From contig CM039137.1 of assembly GCA_022036555.1 (NCBI GenBank), forward strand, positions 25,537,862-25,601,861: a DNA stretch of 64,000 nucleotides, given 5' to 3'. Within the stretch, counting starts at the first letter, position 1; every line of letters starts with the position of its first letter. A model generated the notes under the pieces. That model worked only from the letters and a program-made list of their open reading frames with translations. It had not been told where the DNA came from and ran no database searches. Positions 22,601-35,164 of this stretch are shown here, piece after piece. Position numbers and translations under genes: made by a program. This DNA is from Microstegium vimineum (Eukaryota > Streptophyta > Magnoliopsida > Poales > Poaceae).

Positions 22601-25600
22601 GGTACTATATGGTCCAAACAAAAAATGTTAACTGCCACATCTTGAGCCACCTATTTTGTGGTCATTGAATGGTGTAATGACCTGATTATGTTCCCTAACT
22701 GGTGAACTATATGGCGATGTGTATGTTAGGAAGAACATCTACTCCTTGTTTACAGCCTAATAGACTTGTTTCTAGAACATAAATGCAAAACAGGTTGCCT
22801 GATGACATGAATCACAAATCAAGGTCATTTACTTGTTCATTGTATACCTTTTTGCAAAAAACATTCTGCAATTAACTACAAATAAGTTTTAGTACAGTAA
22901 ATAAGGCAAAGTATAGTGAATTACTTGATCAACCCATCCAGGTCATCCATATTAAGAGAACATTCCTTACACAAGCCATCGGTTATAACATCTTCTGGTG
23001 TCTCAGTTCCACGGATAGCAATGACTACTGTACTCAAATGATGTAATACAACAACAAAATAGGCGGCCTCGCGTTTTTTCTGCAAACAGAAAAGAAGATA
23101 CCTTGATCACAACAAAGCTGTAACTACAAATTGTATAGGGGATGTGATGATTTACCTGGTTAACACGACCTTTTCGGAGGACTTCTGGGGCCACATTGGC
23201 ATATTTTAGGAAAGCAGCTGCATGTCCTCTCCACCAGTTATCACCTTCAAGAACTGGTCGTCTGTGGAAGTACGGTTTTAGGTAAATTATGTGTTTGGAA
23301 ATTATTGGCCTCGATGCAAATGCAAGATTCTTTTTCTTTACTTTAGAATGCAAAGGAGAAAGTGAAAACAACTTCTATGAGCCATCCTATGCCTCACCAA
23401 TCACATAATGGAAGTTTTCACAAACAACAAGGGTAAAGAGACACCAAATTGAGAAAGCATGAGTTATCCAAATTTTTGCAGAGATTATCAGGCACCACCT
23501 AAGCATTCGAATCTCTGCAGACAATAAAGTAATTGGTGGCAACAAAATATTTTAAGAACCGCATTTACCTAGCACGAGTCCATGGGGTCAAAACACCTTG
23601 CCTATTGAGCCACACACAAGGAAACATAAGAGGATTCCTTCCAAAATCAAGCAGTGGGCCCTGAAAGCATAATATGTTCAATATGTCTGGCAAGAACTGA
23701 TATGAGACAGAGCAAAGGTTTAGGGAATAACTGTATAGGCAGCTTCAGCATATGGATGAAAGAGAACAGCCTCTTGGATAAGATCTTGAGGAGCCCCCAC
23801 TAGTTCTTTTGAAATAATTGTGGATGGCTTAGATTTCTGCAGTAGTGAAAGTCCTGAAGGAAAATCATTTAGGATGCAGATAACTATGGTTAAAAGTAGT
23901 ATCATGAAACGGCATTGTCAGGTTTTTAAAATAAGTTTCATGTTCTTTTATTGATATGGGAAAATAATCTGAGTTCCATTATGGTTCTCTAAAATGCCGA
24001 TAGGCTTTAACATTTCCAGAATATAGCAAACGACAGGTTCTGTATAATTTTAGCTGACTACCCATCTAATGTAACTGCAATCTTAATCACAATCCATATT
24101 GATATTTGTGATTTATCCATTAGGAAAATATAATCACATATATTCAACACGACTGAACAGAGGTGGGTTTTGCATTGCAGGTAAATGGAAAACTAACCTG
24201 CTACAAGTTCAAGATGACCAGTTCCAGATGCGCGATAAGCCATAAGATCACCCAATAACTTTGCCACAACACATATATCATCATCTTCCAACACACTCCT
24301 AGCAAGATTAAGAGAGCCATTTAGATTGTTCAAGCATCAATGATGTTAGGACTTAGGACATAAGAATGTGGAGCATACAAGAACATACGAATATTTAACA
24401 CGCCCTAGGCAGCATAAGACCTCACGGATACCACGATCAAACACCTCCCGGTAGTGAGCCCTCCACGCAATATCATGGGATGCATAAAATGATCTCCACC
24501 TTAGTACATCGGAACCAATAGAGCACTGAACTATAGTTGCCGCCCACATACTGACAAGAAAAGCTATTAACAAGATGCGCCTCCAATGACTGTTCTGGTT
24601 TTGTCCTGATAAAATTCAGATAATGTGACTCGGTCATCAGCACTAAAATCCGCCCATCCTTAATCCTTATATTTATCAGACTCGCTCTTTGACAATAAAA
24701 AGTTAAAACATGAAGCACAAGGACATACGAAACAGAAGAAAGAGTAAAAGAAAAGTGAATTCCTTTAATAACAAATTCTAGTGTAGTGAAATGCACTATG
24801 GCACATAGAATCCTAAAGATACCAAAATAATTCCAGGATCCAAAGTAAGAGATATTACTGTGTAAGTCTCAACAAACATCTTATCCAATCCAATCCAGCA
24901 AAAATAGTTTACACCATTGTGCATGTACCTGAAAAGCACTGTTTTGAAGACCCTCCGGTCAAGACATCCTTTAAGATGATACACATCAAATAAATCGCCA
25001 ACACAAGTTGTAGAACTGTAATGATCATCCCAAACCTTGTCCACCAAAGCCATCTCTTGTATCGTAGCTGTTCACATAAAGCTTCAGATACTATTACAAC
25101 AATGGATATGCATCATATTAACATTTAAAATGCTATAAGGTGATTTATTTTTGAAAGAAATATGAGGTGATTACTTAAAAAAAACAATACAAGGAAAAAC
25201 TATCAATAATGAAGCACTCTGTGTCTGTTGGACAAAGTAATGCAATTACACCATGCTGGTGAAGATAAAACTACCAAAAAGAAAACTCAGCACAGCATGG
25301 CTTACAGCAAGTTCAGAACACTCAGTGCAGGATTATGCTGACAAGAACCAATTCCGCACTGGCAAGCACCTAGCGACAAAAATATCTCAGAGCCCCAATG
25401 TCCAAAACCCCAAGTGCACCACACGATCCCCACCTCCACCTCTACCATCCCACATTCCCGCGAGGTGTGGTCTGAAAACCCAATTTGCAAGGTCGAGGAG
25501 AACTTGCGTCCTATCCGGCCATCGATGCCGCTGCTACCATTACCCGGGCTTCAGAGGCATTATTACTACTCTCCCATGCTATTTTCGAACAATTATTAAT

Positions 25601-26098
25601 TATTTCGCATTTTAGGGATCAGTATTAACATGCAATTTAACGCGGATTAAATAGAACAACAGAGTGCTTTAAGCTCTCGAGCTTGGAGCTTACTCGCGAG
25701 ACTTGGCGAAGATCACGCTCGCTGTCGACGTGGGCCCCGATTGCACCGGCGGCGATAGCGGAGGCGGCGGCGCCCTGTGCGAACCCCGCCACCGCAGAAG
25801 CGAGGAGCCGAGCTGCCAACACCGCGGAAGCGGCGGCAGCAGCCGGGCCAAGAGCGCCCCCGCCGCAGCGGCCGAGCGCGACGGCCGCGACGGCGGCGCC
25901 CGTGGAGGCGGCAGCGGCGTTGAGCAGCGCCGCGCACGCGGTGGACCACCGGACGGTGGACAGCACGCCGGCAGCCATGCGGCTTGCCTTGGCGCGGCGG
26001 CTGCTGCTGCGAGGGCGAGGCGGCGGAGGCGACGAGGCGGAGGAGCACGAGGCCGGCCGGCACTGTGACTGGGCACGAGATGACACGGGCACCGCCAC
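19672..26098 (-). CDS. Sn1-specific diacylglycerol lipase-like protein (class-3 lipase), 14 exons
   Basis: Predicted membrane-bound lipase resembling the plant DAGL-like family (Arabidopsis At1g05790 type). It should cleave the sn-1 acyl chain of diacylglycerol. Exons by GT/AG and frame: 25694-26098, 24929-25067, 24389-24605, 24198-24298, 23732-23853, 23569-23660, 23156-23261, 22925-23079, 22350-22480, 21698-21828, 21092-21189, about 20610-20988, about 20208-20552, 19672-19759. Exons 1-3 give four hydrophobic segments, for example FGMIITVLQLVLAIYLMCII, matching the four-helix N-terminus of DAGLs. Exon 10 holds the nucleophile motif GHSLGGSVAALLG (Ser codon 21734-21736). Candidate Asp is in VHNDEFSARLS (exon 12) and candidate His in LPGLVVHVVP (exon 13). 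Total about 830 residues. Exon 1 is extremely Ala-rich, so Met41 could be the start. The exon 12/13 junction does not splice cleanly in frame. A MITE lies in intron 9. Confidence 0.85.
21354..21371. repeat. Run of 18 G in DAGL intron 10
   Basis: An uninterrupted plus-strand G run, read as poly-C in the gene's own transcript. It sits between exons 10 and 11. The length is prone to slippage and to assembly error. Confidence 0.85.
21455..21499. repeat. Perfect 21-bp-arm palindrome in DAGL intron 10
   Basis: Left arm 21455-21475 starts gagctcatcttcacc. Right arm 21479-21499 is its exact reverse complement, with a three-base gga loop. Outside the arms, ataaaaggag at 21435 and ctccttttat at 21498 continue the symmetry after an unpaired ccagcggac. 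No MITE ends are evident. Confidence 0.85.
22029..22288. mobile_element. Stowaway MITE in DAGL intron 9
   Basis: A 260-bp element with ends ctccctccattcaaaattat and ttataatttggggtggagag, flanked by TA (22027-22028 and 22289-22290). Arms contain ccaagaatcttcgagagtca and gactctctaagatttttgga. It lies wholly between exon 9 and exon 10. Confidence 0.8.
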
Positions 26099-27103
26099 CG
26101 CTGGTTTTGTTATGACGGGGGATACTGGGTCCCAGCGTCAGTGGCAGTGGGGAGTACTTTGATTTGGTTGGCAGTTGAGCTGCTCGGTTTTGCTGCGCGT
26201 TGTCTGTCTCTCTCACCGAAATTCTGGTTGCGCGTACGAACACGAATGCAAACTACTCTGGCTACAGCTACAGCATTAAGCACTAGGTCACTGATCAGCG
26301 GGCCTGGACAGATGAGCTGGCTTCAGGCCCACTGGTCAGTAACGAATCTAGACCACACGTCATTTTGGAGCCGGGTGTGGTTGGCACGTGCACGTCGCGT
26401 AGCTGCCTAGTAATAAATGACGTCTTACTCTTTCTAGGACGAGGCTGTTTAATTGGGTCGCTGGGTAGGTGTCGCTAGTCAATACAAAGGGTCCACTCCC
26501 ACTTGGCGAATACAGCTGGGCCTGAACCCTGAAATTGAAATGTGGAAGCGAGCACGGCCCATGCTCAAGCTGTGAGCTTGTGAGCTTGAAGGAATGGTGG
26601 GGCCGCTGCCCGCTTCAGACGGCAGCATTTCACGGCACGCACGCACGCATGCAGCATGACCGATGTCCAACACAAGTCGTCGTCGAGGGCAACACGACCA
26701 CGCGCATCAAAGCAAGCAAATTGCGTACCAACGGGCCCATAGGCCTGCGCAGTACGTATTCTTTGGATGGGCCAACCGCGTACCAACGGCCGCATCGCAC
26801 TCTTGGTGGGCTTACTGCGCAATAACGGACTGAAACATTCTTTTTGATGGGCCTGTCTGCAGCCCTGAATCGAACAACGCCCCCGAAAGTTCTAGAATTG
26901 AATTAATTTATTTAAATTTCTCCAAATAGATTAGATTAATTATGAAAATAGATTTCATATTTCCTCTGATGATATTTATTACGACTTAGCAATATTATTA
27001 CTTTTTATATACATTTTGGTCAAATTTGAGGCTCACTGACTCCTAAAATGTGTGACTTTTTTTGGAGAACGAGCGCAAAGCAACAATTCTAGAGAAATCT
27101 GAT
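26099..27103. other. Upstream region of the DAGL-like gene
   Basis: No clear TATA box is seen on the minus strand in the first 200 bp above the ATG at 26098. The sequence is moderately GC-rich, with gcacgtgcacgt at about 26388 and acgcacgcacgcatgc at 26639. It becomes AT-rich after 26890. No gene is recognised. Confidence 0.4.
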
Positions 27104-27570
27104 TAAGGCTGGACGAAAAACTCGAAACTCGCTAACTCACTCGACTCGCTCGTTAATGACTCGGCTCGAGCTCGACTCGTTTGATAACGAGCCAGCTCGT
27201 GAGCTGCTCGTTAGCTCGAACAAGTCAGATAATTTGTCAGGTCAAATGGACAGCATATTGAAATCGGTCTAGGTCAACCCAATTAGCACAAACCCTAGGC
27301 AAATATAGAAGTCCCCTTGACTCTCATTCCCACCCGGCCACTCCTACATCTGCGGTGCGCAGCAGATAGAGCAGTCAACGAGTCTTGTTTTTATAATTTC
27401 CCTAAAATATGTTTTTATGATTTGGCTCGCGAGCCTAACGAGCTAGCTCGAGTTTCTTAACGAGCCAAATCGAGTTGCTCTTCTAGCTCGTTTGCATAAC
27501 GAGCCGAGTCGAGTCAGAATGCTAACGAGCCGAGCTATAACAAGCCGAGCTGGCTCGATATCCAGGCCTA
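27104..27570. mobile_element. hAT-type MITE with 8-bp target duplication
   Basis: A 467-bp element with ends taaggctggacg and atatccaggccta, flanked by identical AATCTGAT copies at 27096-27103 and 27571-27578. Both halves are packed with CTCG/CGAG words (gctcgttagctcg, aacgagccgag) in opposite orientations, so it can fold on itself. An 8-bp duplication is the hAT signature. Confidence 0.85.
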
Positions 27571-28041
27571 AATCTGATGGGTTATGGAGAAGGTGAAGGA
27601 GTCACTTATGTGCTCCCCCGAAGCCATAGGACTAGTGAAATCCCTAGCCGTCAAAACTCGAGTATAAGGCCAGTATGGTGGCGAGCATAGGAGATGGTGG
27701 ATTAGTGAAATCCCATGACTTGCAGGGCACTCAGGGCCTTGTTTAGCTAGGTTATTTTTTTCGATCAAGAAAGTTTTTATTATATTTCAGTATCATTACA
27801 TCAAGAGCTGATACAATTATCTTGAAAACACTTTCGGTCTACATATACCGCAAGAGGCAAACAACCAAATTAAAGTTCTTACAAAGTACATAGTACATAA
27901 TTAATCCATCCACAAACTAGCTCTCTACCATGTGTTTGACGAGAAAACTATTTCTTGACCATGTGCGCCACCTCTAGACGACAACAAACCTCAGCAACCA
28001 AATTCTGGAAAGCCGGAGCTAGGTTGATGATGGCAATCATA
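27571..28041. other. 3' flank of the VAN3-binding-like gene
   Basis: No gene is recognised. The stretch from about 27760 to 27960 is AT-rich with tttttcgatcaagaaag and would contain the 3' UTR of the minus-strand gene ending at 28042. Confidence 0.4.
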
Positions 28042-28448
28042 TCATACAGCCATCATGAGTTCATGGGGGTGCTTGAGCTTTTGTTCAGACAACATCCCCT
28101 GGACAGATGCCGTCCAGACCTTGCAGTGCGCCTGATGTTCGAACAAAAGCTGCACCGTCGCTCCTGCTGCTCCTCCCGTTGTGTTCAGCGCCAGCGGGAA
28201 GAGGGGTCGCCCTTCCACCACCGCCTCGCCGCCGTCCGAGACTGCCGCCAGGACCTCATCTGAATCACGCCGATTGGTCGTCGTGGATATATAATATTGC
28301 ATATATAATCAAACGTTGAGGTCAAGGTCCTCATCAGTGTGCAAGACAAGTGTAGTACTGTAGTAGATAAAGTAGCTCGATCCAGTGTTGTCGTGCTAGA
28401 GCTGGACTGATCGTGATCGATCGAGCTAATAAATCACACTGTGATATA

Positions 28449-28697
28449 CTCAAATTACAAAACGTTTCAAGAATCTTGGAAGTCAAAGCATCTTCAGTTT
28501 GACCAACAATTATAGAAAAAACTATAAAGATTTATAATATTAAATAGACATATTATGAAAATATAATTGATAACGAATCTAATAATACTTAGTTAATATC
28601 ATAAATGTTATTATATTATCATATAACTTTGGCTAATGTTGAGATAGTTTGACTCTCCAAGATTCTTGAAACATCTTATAATTTTGGACGGAGGAAG
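28449..28697. mobile_element. Stowaway MITE upstream-adjacent to exon 6 of the VAN3-binding-like gene
   Basis: Ends ctcaaattacaaaacgtttc and ttttggacggaggaag, flanked by TA. Arms tcaagaatcttggaagtca and gactctccaagattcttga are nearly perfect complements. It is of the same family as 22029-22288 and sits in intron 5. Confidence 0.75.
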
Positions 28698-28964
28698 TAC
28701 TAATGTAGAAGCATGCGGCGTCGCATGAGTGTGCTAACGGACTGCTCCTGCAAGCATATATAGACACAGCGAAATTTGATGCGTCTGTGTACACCCTTGT
28801 CGGGGCAATCAGCCGATCAGCTCATCAGATCGACGTGACCAACAACTGAGTGTCGTATCCCCTTTTGTACCTTTTGATCCCGTTTTATTTCTAACAAAGC
28901 TCTGTACGTAGGGGATTCGGCCCCGCCAGATTCCTAAAAAAATGTGTGTGTCGTGTCGTGTCTC

Positions 28965-29100
28965 TGTTTGGCTGATTGTTGCGGCTGATAATCTGGCTTA
29001 AACTATTTTTTAGTTATTTTGTTGTGACATAAAAATATTATACCATACAATACCATGACTGATAAGCCGAACTGATAAACCAAGCGAGAACGAGGCCTAA
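28965..29100. mobile_element. Short grass MITE remnant (TTATCAGCC type)
   Basis: Left part ctctgtttggctgattgttg and right part ctgataaaccaagcgagaac are inverted, with a ttgttgtgacataaaa core. It is related to 9765-9872 and 39135-39230 and sits in intron 5 of the VAN3-binding-like gene. Confidence 0.5.
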
Positions 29101-29202
29101 GAGGGCTCCTCCACACTAGACCAAAATAATAGCCTCATATTAGTACTAGCAGGAAGAATAAATACACCATAGCTTCTCAAATTTGGCTCACAATGCTATC
29201 TA

Positions 29203-29429
29203 CTCCCTCCAAGTTAGTTCAAATAATATTAGAGAGCCAAAACATTTTAGGTTTTACAAAAATTATAGAAGAAATATGACATCAAATGGATATAGTATTA
29301 AAATATAACTTATATTCATTAGTTGACATCATAAATATAATTATATTATTATAAAGTTGGTCAAACTTGAGATACTTTGACTCTTTAGGATTTTTAGAAT
29401 GACTTATAATTTAAGATAGCTAGAGGGAG
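29203..29429. mobile_element. Stowaway-like MITE in intron 5
   Basis: Left end ctccctccaagttagttcaa, right end aagatagctagagggag, inner arms agagagccaaaacattttag and ttgagatactttgactcttt. The left TA is present and the right flank is eroded. Confidence 0.7.
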
Positions 29430-29483
29430 TGTAGATCTCTAAACTTCTGAAATCTACATCCACACCGCTAAACTTAGTAATTA

Positions 29484-29735
29484 CTCCTTTCGTCTTTGAA
29501 AGAATAGATTTCTGGAATTGTCCTAAGTCAAATTTTCTAAACTTTGAATTTTTTTTAGAAAAAATATATTAAAGGTTATGGTATCAAATTAGTATCATTA
29601 AATTTATCATAGAACATATTTTCACATAATGCTAATTTTAAATCATAGATGTTGTTGTATTTTTCTATAAAGTTAGTCAAACTTAAAAAAAGTTTGACTG
29701 TCATGGATTATAGAAATTGATTCTTTCAGGGATAT
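29484..29735. mobile_element. Stowaway-like MITE, same family as 1439-1698
   Basis: Left end ctcctttcgtctttgaaaga, right end ttgattctttcagggatata, with cctaagtcaaattttctaaa and gattatagaaattgattc arms shared with the nested element near 1.5 kb. It sits in intron 5 of the VAN3-binding-like gene. Confidence 0.65.
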
Positions 29736-31119
29736 AAGATTTAAGATTTAACCGTAAGTTAAGTTAATCTACTCGCGTGGTGCCTGACAGAATGGCGCTG
29801 ACTGGTGGTTTCCCACTTGCCAACAAGGGAGAGAGAGAGGAGATGTGACCAACATGTTGTCCCACATGTAGTGCCACATAGACGTATTAATTGAAGTAAT
29901 GGTGATTAGGCACAATATAATTAATAAGTTCGGAGATCTGGATTTATATTTTAGAAAATTATTAGAAACCTGAATGGCATCCTAAGCTTAAAATAATTCA
30001 AGGACCGAGGTGCATTTTTACTCTACTAGTTATTAGTATAATTAGAATTATAATGTAACAAAACTCTCTTACTTTTGCCATATGCTCTTTCGCTTACAAG
30101 GGTCATGTGCATAATGATTAATGAGATTCATGCATCTTACTCTTGCTTTTGGAGGTCATAATGAAGTCTCTACAACGAGACACTCAAGAAAAATAATAAT
30201 AATAGATCCTACAAATTCTGACAAATATGAAACCTTGTTTTGGGTACTAATATAATTATCATATGAAAGAATATATAGACATTAAATTTGTTCTCTTCTA
30301 TAAAAGAAATTACACGCATTTATCATTAAAAAAATCAGGCTAAGGATCTAAATCATTCACCATTGTCGTTATGTAAAAATCACATAAAGTAACCTAAATT
30401 CACATTGAAACCACCCACATATGCCATTATGAGAAATAATATATACTAACACCTAAATTTGAATCCAAACTATTTATATCTCTAATACTATTATTTCGAA
30501 TAAGTAAGCTAAATAAAATCTCTAAATCTAAATTACCTACATGTGTCATTAAAAACAAAAATACTTATATGTATAGCTTTAAATTAGGGAATGTTTTCAT
30601 TATTATGATTGGAAAGATCAACTTGGATCATATCAATATATAAAAAGTAACACCTAATTTTCAGTTTAAGTTATCATTATTATTAAAATTTAAAAGTAAC
30701 CTAGAGTAACTAAATGCTTCTATATTACTCACTTTTGTTATTGTTAATATATATAGGAAAACTAATTCATCAAGAAGGTATGTGCGCATGACATGTGTCA
30801 CTATGCAAACTATATATAGCAATGTTTTCTTCAACGCTAAATAGTCATCACGTATAGCTTTGCCATTTGGGCTATCACCTATAGCTTTGTCATTTGGCTA
30901 AATGGGACGTGATAAACGATAGGTTAAACCGAACTGACGTACTACAATGTGGCATTTAAATGGGCTACATAACTTCAATTTCTAGGAAACATTGGGATAA
31001 TTTAATGAAGTATATTCTTCATTTTGGTATTGTTTTGTATAAGTTTGATCAAATTTGAGATGTGTTTAACTTAGGACAATCCTTTTTTGGATGGAGGAGT
31101 ATTTCGATCTCTTACATAC
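29736..31119. other. AT-rich part of intron 5 of the VAN3-binding-like gene
   Basis: About 1.4 kb of AT-rich DNA with loosely repeated phrases (cacatatgccattatgagaa and acatgtgtcattaaaaac). The sequence near 31000-31090 ends with a ggatggaggagta half-MITE just before exon 5. No gene is seen. Confidence 0.4.
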
Positions 31120-31459
31120 ATTCCTCGTAGGTAATCAATGCACCACGCAGGAGCTTCTTCCCCAGCCTAAGCACCACCACAGTGACATGCGGGAAGATGG
31201 TGACCGTCCTCACCCGCACCCTCCCTGCATAACACAAAAACACCATTTGGACATTAATTGGTACATTCATTCTGCTCCATGCATGCGACATCATTTTTCT
31301 TAGTGGTTGTTTGGATCCCTTTATTTTGGAGAAAATTGAAATCTTCTCAGTGGATTATGCTATTTTGTTCTGAATTTGAGATTCTACTACTTTCCACAAT
31401 TCACATATAAAGCCAAGGTCTGCGGGTGTTGTAGATGAGACGGGTAGCTGACTACAATG

Positions 31460-32395
31460 ATCTTCTTGAGACTCATCCGGACCTGTGTTGTTGGTCAATG
31501 TCGGTCCTGCCAGTGGCGGCCGCCGACAATACATGACAACACGGACGATCGACATGGGCTGCTGCGACAGTCCCGGGTGACTCCGCCGCTGGAACCCGAG
31601 ATGGACGCCGACGTAGGGAACGGAGGAGGCATGGTCGATTGGCTAGACACTAACATCATACACAGAGCCCACACTCGGTTTGGGACATCACGGGGGACCC
31701 GATGCTGGTGGAGCTCGTGGTTTCAGTTGCTAGCAGTCAGATTGTTGGGCACCCTACATCGGCGGTCACCCAACTGGTGGATGAGGCCCCGATGGTGGTC
31801 ACAACCCCATCCCAACATGCCGACTCGAACCTGTGGACACCACTTCCACACCCCTCCCCCGATGTCGCCTTAGCATGTGGGTAGATATAGGTCACGCTAA
31901 AGTGGTTAGTTTTTTACGACCCCTCGGGCGTCGATGTGCCCACGGTGGGCGAAGAAGACTACCCAGTCCACCAAGCTTCAGTCTGGTCCACCCTATGATG
32001 GATCCCAGTACGTCGTCGGGGGATGCCCACCAAACCGTTGACAATGATAGCTCCTTTAAGAGTCGCCTCCACAACTTCACCAAGGGAGTGGTGCGCAAGA
32101 GGGCCTCCCAGCTGATTCGTGAGCAGTCCAAGCCAACGCCTCCAATGGTGGTGTTGCGGTGTAGAGCAAGCGTAAGCTCAGAGCCTCTCTCGAGTGCCTG
32201 CTTTCAAGCGGGGTGAAGTCTTAATCATGCAGCAAATGGGTTTGATCATGGGTCGATCTTTCAATGCCAAGCACATCTGCGATAAAGACTTAGCCAAATG
32301 CTTCCAACGTCGAAGCGCTGGAAGCACTCTCCCAGGACGGCAGGAAGGAGTTGCGTCGGTAATAGCGGAAGCGCAAGCCACTTCCCTATGTATAT
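31460..32395 (+). mobile_element. Degenerate retroelement-like coding fragment in intron 4
   Basis: Plus-strand pieces in shifting frames resemble hypothetical proteins frequently found in grass repeat DNA. They include FKRGEVLIMQQMGLIMG (about 32200-32250), SFKSRLHNFTKGVVRKRAS (about 32053-32110) and a VGHPTSAVTQLVDEAPM stretch (about 31745-31795). Frames are broken several times. The fragment lies antisense within the intron between exons 4 and 5 of the VAN3-binding-like gene. The assignment rests on recalled similarity only. Confidence 0.35.
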
Positions 32396-33244
32396 AGTTT
32401 ATTAAACTTTATATGGTGCAATTTCGTTCTTGCACAAAAATACCACCACATGCATTTCAAGTGTGCCGGTATTATTATGTAGAAATGACGAGGTACTATA
32501 TATCACTGTTCATATATGACTCACCACAAGGGAGGCAAACCCTGAGAGTTGTGCCTTTCTGCAAGCTCGCTCCAGCGCTGGCAGAGTTGGTGCCCCCGAC
32601 TCCCATCACGTCGGCTGCCCTCAGCTCCAACGCCGCCGCACCCCTCAGGGCTGAAATATAGAAACATATGGCATGCAGCAAAACACAAGAATCGGAAGAA
32701 AAGAACCATGATTAGCGAGCAGCAGTAATAATATAATAATGAATTGAATTCTCGGAAGCTTTCCGAGAAGTTGTATTCGTTGATCAATAATTATCTAGCC
32801 GTGGTTACATGTAGCTGCAGCGGCGGTGAGGGCGAGCAGCTCCGCGGTTGAGCGGCTCTCGCGGCCGGCTCTGACCGCGGACGCGACGCGGGTCGTGTGG
32901 ATTCGGCCACTCTCCGCGGCGGCCTCCGCGCAGACAGTGGCCACCAGCGCGGCGGCGGACGCGATCGCCGCGCCCCTCCTCCCGCTGTCCCCCACGGGGT
33001 CGGCTGCCAATAAGCTCCTCGCTGTCGCTGTCGCCGCCGCCGGCGGCCTCAGCTCGCACGCGGACACCATGCCGGCGACCGCCGCGGCGAGCTGCGCGAC
33101 GGACATGGCCGCGTGGGCCTGCGCCGCGTGCAGCCGCAGCTCGTCCTTCCTCCTCGGCCGCCGCCGCTGGCTCCCCGTGACCGACACGATGCTCAGCAGG
33201 AACCCTCGCTGGATGGCCCTCATCATGTGCCCTGTGTTGAGCTG

Positions 33245-34196
33245 CTGCTTTTTTGTCCATTCGGCATGGGACACGAAATCAATAGAGCAGTGTCACACTG
33301 TCACTGTATCGATTTCGACAAGATATACTTTTACTGTACCAGCTACTCCATCCATCTCTCAATAAAAATGCAATTGTAAAACCAGGCATAGAAACCAATG
33401 CTACGGAAAAATGACAAAAATACCCGCATACTAACTACCAAAAAGGAACAACGCTCTAAGCAAAACAGAGAAAAATATATGATGTTCCGCTTAGTTTGTC
33501 TATGGTGGTAGTTTTTTTTTTCAACGAAACGAAGTTTCTGGATGAGAATTGAGAGTCACTGTGCTTGTCTGACATCCTGAGACCTGTATTATGAGCTATA
33601 AATGCCCTTTTTTTGGGACATTTTTTGAACCATAGAATTACGGTTTTTATGGGACGGAGAAGAGTAGCTGCCACAGTACGGTTGCGTCTGCTGTTTTCTA
33701 GACACAAATTAAAACGCGCTCTACTGTTTGTCGTGTACTTTGTGCTGGCTTAATTTACACGTGGTGCCATGCGCGCCGTCCCAATAAGTTCATTGTTTGT
33801 GTTAAGTTACTGTTTATTCTTTGTTGCGTAATCTCGGCTTGTGTAATCATGAGGTTCATATACGACAGTGTCAGTGTGTATACTGTTTCATGCATGAGCT
33901 GCCTGCAATGCTACACATGCAGCGCGCGTTTCGTACCCAGGAAGGTCGGGGGGTGATGAGCTTGTTGCTCCTTCGCGCGCGTGGCGGCGTTCCACGGGCC
34001 ACGACAGTGGCGGCTCCCTGTACCTGTCGCGCAAGTGCAAAGCAACAAGTGATCGTTCGATCGAAACACTGCTGCACATATACTTATATAATACAGTAAC
34101 AAACAGACAGTCGCCGAACGGAACCGTACCCGTGTCGCATCCAACAACGATTGGCCTCTTCCTGGCTCGAGACGCACGGCGGTGTTCTTATTCTCT

Positions 34197-34227
<31 letters not shown>

Positions 34228-35164
34228 GTTGGCTCGCCTCGGCTGCTGGCTCACCAACTTCCGGTGCTGACGACGCCGATCCCAGCAGCAGCCCGGTCAG
34301 CCGGTTCTTAATTTGTTAGCAGAAAAACTGGCAGTTAGAAGCAAGCTGAAAAAGACGGCCTGTTTTAATTAGATCCAAAAAATTTACAAAATTTTAAACT
34401 GTAACATTTCATTTCGTTTCGTTTATATTTAGTAATTATTGTCCAATCATGAATTATTAACTCCATTATGGAGAGGCAACATAGTTTCTTAGTTTATTAA
34501 GTTTTTTTCTATTTTTTCCATAAATGTTCTGACTTTTTCCGTACATGTCCGATCCTATAGATGTGAATAAGAATCATAATCGTAATTCAAATTTCTTTTT
34601 ATGTTCTTTTCCTATGTGAGAGATCTATCCGATTCTATTTTTCTTTCTTTTTTCCAGTCCAAACAACCCTGTCCAACTAATATTTCAATTTCTTCTTTTT
34701 TTTCAGCCCGAACGATCCATTGAACCCACTGTTGGTTCTCCGTACGTTCTAGTTCCTATTCTCATTATTCTTTTTCTAATTTCATGTTGCTGGTCCGATG
34801 GTTGGAGTTATGACTATTTTGTTTTGACTTTAGCTGTAAAAGTTCCGAGTCCTTATTTATGTTTTTTTTTTCAGTTTCACGTTCTTACGGCTCGAGTTTG
34901 AACTCTGTTTTCTTTCCATGTTCCATATATTTCAAAATAGTTCCGATTCGTATATGAAGAAAATATTATATATTTGACCTCATGTTGCAACGCACGAGCT
35001 TATTTGCAAACTGTTATTTTTTACTTTTATTTATATTTAATGCTTGATATATGCGTCCAATGATTTGATGTGACGAAGAATTTTGTAAAGTTTTGAAATT
35101 TTGAAAGGAAGTGTAGTGTGTATGCCACGAAGTATGCTGATATGCAAATGCATGTAGTACGTAC
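33245..35164. other. Intron 2 of the VAN3-binding-like gene
   Basis: Holds a MITE-like left end at about 33340-33370 (ctactccatccatctctcaa), a (CGT)n/(CCGTCG)n run at 34197-34225, and pyrimidine-rich DNA at 34500-34920. No other gene is recognised. Confidence 0.4.

Noticed and set aside
25683..26162. 159-codon plus-strand open frame, Ala-rich
   Set aside because: It is a shadow of exon 1 of the DAGL-like gene, whose splice donor and frame are consistent with the downstream exons.
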